Shown: positions 56,664-61,491 of the stretch, piece by piece
How positions within the stretch are numbered: the first letter of the stretch is position 1
Layout: each line of letters opens with the position of its first letter
Assembly (NCBI RefSeq): GCF_000797515.1
Contig: NZ_JSBN01000051.1
Coordinates: 1 to 61,491, forward strand
Source of the DNA: Sphingomonas sp. Ant H11
GTDB taxonomy: Bacteria > Pseudomonadota > Alphaproteobacteria > Sphingomonadales > Sphingomonadaceae
Length of the DNA: 61,491 nucleotides
Reading direction: 5' to 3'
Translations under genes and position numbers: made by a program
The notes under the pieces: model-generated
What the model saw: the letters and a program-made list of their open reading frames with translations, nothing else
The model's database searches: none
Told to the model about the DNA's origin: nothing

Positions 56664-57829
56664 TTAAGCGGCTTTGAAGACGGCGCCCTCGATGACGACG
56701 CCATGTCGCGCGAACTTCCAGAGGGCGATGAGTAGCTTTCTCGCCAGCGCCACAATGGTCAGCTTTTTGCGCCGGCCGCCGTCGAGTTTCACGCGATCGT
56801 GAAACCAGCGTGACAACGCCGAATCCGGCTGATGCAGCAGCCAGAACCAGGAGAGCTGCACCATGATCGATCTGAGCCGCGGATTACCGGCCTTTGAGAT
56901 GCCTTGCTCGGAGTTGATCGAACCGCTCTGCCAGGGCGACGGCGATAGCCCCGCATAGGATGCGAGCTGCGGCGATTGTCGAAATGACGATAGAGGCCCT
57001 CCGACCAGAGTACCTCGGCAAAATCTGGTCCGACGCCGCGCAGCGTCATGAGCTGCGCAGGACATGCCGGTGATTGGTCAACTGCCGGCTTCTGCGCAAC
57101 GAGGCTGTCTCGGACTTTTTCGATGGTCTTCAGCTGGGCGAGAATGAGCTCGATCCGATCAAGGATGCGCTCGGCCGCACCGCGAAGATGTTCGCCGATC
57201 GGCCGACCATCGCCAGTCACCAACTCGACAAACCGCTCCCTCCGGTCGCTCTTGAGCGGTTCATAGCCGGTGACGCCTTGGCTGAAGAGCAAGCCCTTCA
57301 GGCGATTGACTAGCGATACGCGCTCCTGGACGAGAGCCTTGCGTTCCCGGCTGTTGCGGCGTCGATCCTCCTCTTCCGGCGTCGGCACGGCCACCATCGA
57401 ACAGACGCGGGGATCGCCCCGCTTGAACGCCAATAGGGTTCGCAGAAGCGTCTCGCCGTCGAGCCGATCAGTCTTAGCCCGCCGCCGTCGCCGAGATGTC
57501 GCGATCGACGCGGGATCGACGACATGGCTCTCGATCCCTTCCCGATCGAGGACGCGGTGTATCCAGAACCCGTCGAGCCCGGCCTCCTGGATCGACACGA
57601 ACGGGAACGCCCGTCCAGTTTTCGTCTCCGCCTTCAATCTGATCGCACTGAGTTGCTCGAGGAGACCGCCAACATCGCCGGCGGGCATGACGTACTTCGA
57701 CATGCGCTCGCCACTACCCGGCGACAAGGATGTGATCAGCCATTTCGATCGACTGAGCTCCATCGAGAAGAAGATCGCCGAAATCGTCGTCTGAATAGGT
57801 GCGTCGCTAAATGAATCTATCATATCCAT
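56664..57829 (-). mobile_element. IS110 family transposase gene, frameshifted
   Basis: A transposase with an N-terminal RuvC-like domain (SMELSRSKWLITSL, then VDPASIATSRRRRRAKTDRLDGETLLR with the DEDD-type DR.D segment) and a C-terminal transposase-20 domain (LMTLRGVGPDFAEVLWSEGLYRHFDNR, YAGLSPSPWQSG). One G is missing near 56979 (RRQLASYAG restored). About 388 residues after correction. A GGAGG site precedes the ATG at 57829. IS110 elements have no long terminal inverted repeats, so the ends cannot be fixed by eye. Confidence 0.85.
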
Positions 57830-57935
57830 GTCGGCCTCCAATATAGTCCCTGACGTTCTGCCCAGCGTCGGCTCGAAATTATCATAGTCGAGCATCTGTG
57901 GTCATCGCGTGCCGCGATGGCGTTGTTTGAGTCCT

Positions 57936-58095
57936 GGCCTCTGGTCGGGGGTGGGCGGTGCTTCCTGCTAGGCCCGCTTCGGCATGCCGCAACATTCGCT
58001 TCGCTCATGTCCTCCACTCCGTTTCGGCCCTGCGGGTGCGGCCCGCCGCGCGCAGCGGGCCTTTTTCGGTCGCACCTGCCGCCCACCCCCGACCG
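57936..58095. repeat. Structured repeat, copy B (leader of ardC)
   Basis: A 160-base element with a perfect 16-bp outer inverted repeat (57943-57958 with 58079-58094; arms begin GGTCGGGGGT) enclosing an inner terminator hairpin. It lies between the IS110 transposase and ardC, reading toward ardC. A diverged copy is at 55484-55655. Confidence 0.75.
58040..58066 (+). terminator. Intrinsic terminator upstream of ardC
   Basis: GGCCCGC (58040-58046) and GCGGGCC (58055-58061) form a 7-bp GC stem with an 8-base loop, followed by TTTTT. It points toward ardC and is nested in the larger stem of copy B, so it could act as an attenuator. Confidence 0.65.
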
Positions 58096-58202
58096 GGGCC
58101 AGGAACGCGCGATTTGGTGTCGTGTGTGGCCCGGTCTGGACCTCTCCCATGGGGTCTTCCGGGGGAGGCCATGATGGTTTGGGGCGGTGCAGGAGGTGAA
58201 CG

Positions 58203-59237
58203 ATGCCTGTCTCCCCGAACGTCCGCGCGCGCGGCAAGCGTGGCAAGGACAAGGCGGCCAGTGCCGCGACCAAGCCCGCCCATGCGCCGACCAGCGCCGA
58301 ACCGGCCCGCGCCAACCTGTATGACGAGGTGACGGGGCGGATCATCGCCGAGCTTGAGGCGGGCCGCTTTCCGTGGGTTCAGCTTTGGGGGCGACCCGAA
58401 GTCGGCGGCAGCACGGCAGCCCCCGGCCTGCCGCGCAACGCGCTCACCGCGCGTCGTTACTCTGGCGTCAATGTGCTGATCCTGTGGGGTGCGGTGATCG
58501 AGCAGGGCTATCCCTCGCAGGGCTGGCTGACCTTCAAACAGGCGCTGGAGGCGGGCGGTTGTGTCCGCAAGGGCGAGCGCGGCACCACCGTTGTCTATGC
58601 CGACCGCTTCACCCCCGAGGCTGAGAAGGCGCGCGCCGTCGAAACCGGCGGCGACGCCAAGACCATAGCGTTCCTGAAACGCTTCACCATGTTCAACGTC
58701 GCGCAGTGCGAGGGGCTGCGCCCCGGCCTCGCCCCCGATCCGGCCCCCTTGCCCGAGCGCCAGATCGTGCCGGTCGCCGAGGAAGTGATCGCGGCGAGCG
58801 GCATCGAGTTCCGCGTCGGCGGCAACCGCGCCTTTTATGTGCCCGCGCAGGATTATGTGCAGGTGCCGCCGCAACCGGCCTTCTTCGAGCAGATCAACTA
58901 TTATCGGACCTGCCTGCACGAACTTTGTCACGGCAGCGGCCATAAGTCGCGGCTGAACCGGAACCTCGTCAACAGCTTCGGATCGAAGGATTATGCCCGC
59001 GAGGAATTGATAGCCGAAATGGGTTCGGCCTTTCTCTGCGCCGCGCTCGGCATCGTCCCGACCGTCCGCCACGCCGATTACCTCGGTAGCTGGCTGGACG
59101 TGCTGCGCGAGGATAATCGCGCGATCTTCCGCGCGGCCAGTGCCGCCAGCAAGGCCGCCGACTGGCTGCTGGCGCGCCACACCGCCGCCCAAGCCGAGGC
59201 TACCCCAGACGATACCGGCGAACGGAGGGCGGCATGA
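58203..59237 (+). CDS. ardC: ArdC family antirestriction protein / zincin-like metallopeptidase
   Basis: A 344-residue protein with a basic N-terminal tail, an ArdC-N ssDNA-binding domain (ANLYDEVTGRIIAELEAGRFPW, RRYSGVNVLILW, GWLTFKQA, VRKGERGTTVVY) and a C-terminal metallopeptidase domain with HELCHGSGH and a downstream Glu in YAREELIAEMG. ArdC proteins protect incoming single-stranded DNA during conjugation. A strong AGGAGG site precedes the ATG at 58203. It forms an operon with the DUF2958 and ParB-like genes, a common mobile-element backbone. Confidence 0.9.
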   Translation: MPVSPNVRARGKRGKDKAASAATKPAHAPTSAEPARANLYDEVTGRIIAELEAGRFPWVQLWGRPEVGGSTAAPGLPRNALTARRYSGVNVLILWGAVIEQGYPSQGWLTFKQALEAGGCVRKGERGTTVVYADRFTPEAEKARAVETGGDAKTIAFLKRFTMFNVAQCEGLRPGLAPDPAPLPERQIVPVAEEVIAASGIEFRVGGNRAFYVPAQDYVQVPPQPAFFEQINYYRTCLHELCHGSGHKSRLNRNLVNSFGSKDYAREELIAEMGSAFLCAALGIVPTVRHADYLGSWLDVLREDNRAIFRAASAASKAADWLLARHTAAQAEATPDDTGERRAA

Positions 59238-59650
59238 TCTTGTTGACCCCCGAGCTTCACGCCGCGTTGCGCGTGAATGCCGACCGCTCCGCCGAGAGCG
59301 ATCTTGATCCCGCGCCGGTCGTCAAATTCTTCAATCCGCTGGGCGCGGCGACATGGCTTGCGACCGAACTCTACGACGACGGAGACACGCTGTTCGGATT
59401 GGCGGACCTTGGGTTCGGCTGTCCCGAGCTTGGCTGTTTCAGCCTGTCCGAATTGGCGAGCATCCGCCTGTCGTTCGGCCTCGGCATCGAGCGCGATATC
59501 GGCTTTTCGACGACCGTCAGCCTGTCGGTCTGGGCCGACACCGCGCGCCGGGCCGGTTCGATCGGCCAAGCCCAATCCATCATCTGGCGCATCGAATCCG
59601 CGCCGGTCCCCGAGATTCCGACCGATCCCGAAGACGGGAACGGCGGATGA
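59234..59650 (+). CDS. DUF2958 domain-containing protein
   Basis: A 138-residue protein matching DUF2958: MILLTPELHAALRVNA, PVVKFFNPLGAATWLATEL, DTLFGLADLGFGCPELG. It is a frequent partner of ArdC and ParB-like genes in plasmids and integrative elements, with unknown function. Its ATG overlaps the ardC stop by four bases. Confidence 0.88.
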   Translation: MILLTPELHAALRVNADRSAESDLDPAPVVKFFNPLGAATWLATELYDDGDTLFGLADLGFGCPELGCFSLSELASIRLSFGLGIERDIGFSTTVSLSVWADTARRAGSIGQAQSIIWRIESAPVPEIPTDPEDGNGG

Positions 59651-59733
59651 CGCGCGGCGCGTAACGCCGCTTTGTAAGCCGGTCCGCCTACCCGCAAAGA
59701 TCGACGGACCGGCACTCACAAGGAGTGCTGACC

Positions 59734-61491
59734 ATGAAACTCGATTTTATCCCGCTCGACAAGCTGGTCGTGAGCAAGGCCAACATGCGCTTCGGCAAAA
59801 AGGCCCCGGACGTGTCCGATATCCTGCCGACCGTGCGTAGCCGTGGCATCCTCCAGCCCGTCATCGTCCGTCCCAATTGCGCGCCTGACGGCTATGAGAT
59901 CGTCGCGGGAAGCCGCCGCTTCCACGCCGCGAAGATCGTCGCCGAGGAACGGCGCGCGGCGGGCGATGCGACACCCGAGCCGATGCCGTGCGCGATCCTC
60001 GACGAGGGCGACGATGCCGCCGCCATCGAAGCGTCGATGATCGAAAACATGGCGCGGCTCGACCCCGACGAGGTGACGCAATGGGAGAATTTCACCCGCC
60101 TCGTGCGCGAGGGCCGCAAGGTCGAGGACATCGCCGCGACCTTTGGATTGCCCGACCTCACCGTCAAACGGGTGCTGGCGCTCGGCAACCTGCTCCCCGC
60201 CATTCGCGACCTCTACCGCAAGGAACGGATCGACGCGGCGACCGTGCGCCATCTGACGATGGCGTCCAAGAGCCAGCAAAAAGCATGGCTGGCGCTCGCC
60301 GACGACGAGAATGCCTATCTGCCGACCGGCCACCAGTTGAAATCATGGCTGTTCGGCGGGCAGTCGATCCCGGTGAAACATGCGCTGTTCGACGTGGAGG
60401 CGAGCGACCTTGCGACCATTGCCGACCTGTTCGGCGAAGACCGCTATGTCGCCGATGCCGATGCGTTCTGGTCGGCGCAGAATGCCGAAATCGAGGCGCG
60501 CCGCGCCGCCTATGTCGAACAGGGCTGGGCCGACGCGATCGTCGTCCCGCCGTCCGATCATTTCTCGACATGGGAATATGAGAAGGCGGGCAAGCGCAAG
60601 GGCGGGCGCGTCTATCTCGACGTGCGCGCCACCGGCGAGGTGATCGTCCACGAAGGCTATGTCTCCGGCAAGGAAGCCCGCCGGATCGCCAAGGCCGAGG
60701 GATCGGAGAACGGGACCGGTCAGAAAGCGGCCCGGCCCGAGGTGACATCGACGATGCAAACCTATGTCGATCTGCACCGCCATGCCGCCGTTCGTGCCGC
60801 GCTCACCGGCCATCCGGCGGTCGCGCTGCGCTTGATGGTCGCTCATGCCATCGGCGGCTCGCACCTCTGGCGGGTCTCTCCCGAGCCGCAGTCCACCCGC
60901 AACGACGAGGTGCGCGACAGCCTCGACAACGCACAAGCCGAGGCGGATTTCGACGAGCGCCGCCGCGCGGTGTTGGCGGTTCTCGCTTCTCCGCCGAGGA
61001 ACCGACCGTGACCGGGGGCAATGGCGACGACTATGGCGTCGTCGGTATCTTCCAGCGGCTGCTCGACCTTCCCGATGCGGTCGTCATGGAGGTGATCGCC
61101 ATCGTCATGGGCGAAACCCTCGGCAGCGGCAGCGCCGCCGTCGAGGCGGTGGGCATGGAGATCGGCGTCGATATGGCCCGCTGCTGGCGGGCGACGACGC
61201 CTTTTTCTCACTTGTCCGCGACCGGGAAGTGCTAACCCGGATCGTCGCCGAAGTGGCGGGTGAAACAGTCGCCAGCGCCAATGCGGGCGAGAAGACCAAG
61301 ACCTTGAAACGCATCGTCCGCGATCATCTCGACGGCGCCAATGGACGTGACCGGCGCGAGAATTGGGTGCCGCGCTGGATGGCGTTCCCGCCCGCCGCCT
61401 ATACGCGCGCGGCGGTGTCGGCACCGTCGCGGCCCATGCCAAGGCTCAAGCCGCGCGCGAGATCGAGCGGGTGCCGAGCGAGCGCCAGCGA
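59734..61491 (+). CDS. ParB/RepB/Spo0J-type partition protein, frameshifted, runs off the window
   Basis: ParB-like protein with the N-terminal ParB/Srx fold (IPLDKLVVSKANMRFG, GILQPVIVRPN, VAGSRRFHAAKIV, EASMIENMARLDPDEVTQWENF) and a helix-turn-helix (VEDIAATFGLPDLTVKRVLALGNL). From the ATG at 59734 (AAGGAG site) the frame is open to 61011; adding one base near 60985, 61193 and 61410 continues it as FSAEEPTVTGG, RADDAFFSLVRDREVL and ARGGVGTVAAHA to the window end. It likely aids element partition or regulation. Confidence 0.82.

Noticed and set aside
1..61491. CRISPR array search by eye
   Set aside because: No regularly spaced direct repeats seen.

Overview
The window looks like a sphingomonad-type alphaproteobacterial chromosome (high GC, MlaEFD plus auxiliary-lipoprotein operon, luxR-luxI next to a phytanoyl-CoA dioxygenase gene, DUF2285 and ArdC/DUF2958/ParB backbone genes of the kind carried by Sphingomonadales integrative elements and plasmids). 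This assignment is inferred from gene content, not from a marker gene.

Layout. (1) 1-12.4 kb, ordinary chromosomal genes: SIMPL protein, GlsB/YeaQ protein, RND efflux pair, DUF445 protein, HAD phosphatase, Mla lipid-transport operon, cyclophilin and a tRNA-Ser(GGA). (2) 12.6-26.9 kb, a stress/metabolism block downstream of the tRNA: universal stress protein, HIRAN protein, beta-CASP nuclease, DksA-like protein, MgtC/DUF4010 protein, AMP/thymidine phosphorylase with a PRPP synthetase, Zn alcohol dehydrogenase, two-domain ArsA ATPase, an Lgt homologue, ClC channel and a TrxC-like thioredoxin. (3) 26.9-38.0 kb, a sulfide/persulfide stress regulon: 1-Cys peroxiredoxin, two ArsR regulators (one BigR/SqrR-like), rhodanese, a complete RND pump (MFP, RND, TolC), sulfide:quinone oxidoreductase, DUF2892 protein, AhpD-like protein, persulfide dioxygenase-like MBL protein and TauE/SafE exporter. 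(4) 38.1-40.0 kb, a luxR-luxI quorum-sensing operon ending in a truncated phyH. (5) 40.3-41.1 kb, a DUF6499-DUF2285 element gene. (6) 41.3-54.7 kb, a redox/metal block: ferritin-like protein, PepSY protein, two cytochrome b561-like proteins, a two-component system, VIT1-type Fe/Mn transporter, a tightly overlapping set of flavin/2Fe-2S reductase, membrane cytochrome b and octaheme cytochrome c, P-type ATPase, AI-2E permease and CYTH-CHAD protein. (7) 54.7-61.5 kb, small exported protein, GNAT, an IS110-type transposase and mobile-element backbone (ArdC, DUF2958, ParB), with two copies of a structured non-coding repeat.

The sulfide genes form two divergent operons from a shared AT-rich palindromic promoter at about 33.05-33.15 kb. 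The redox block can be read as a route for electrons from NAD(P)H through an iron-sulfur flavoprotein and membrane b-haems to a periplasmic octaheme cytochrome, next to iron storage and transport genes.

About 28 single-base frameshifts interrupt otherwise well-conserved genes, mostly one-base losses in short G/C runs. I read most of them as sequencing or assembly error rather than real gene decay, and give frameshifted genes their full reconstructed span.
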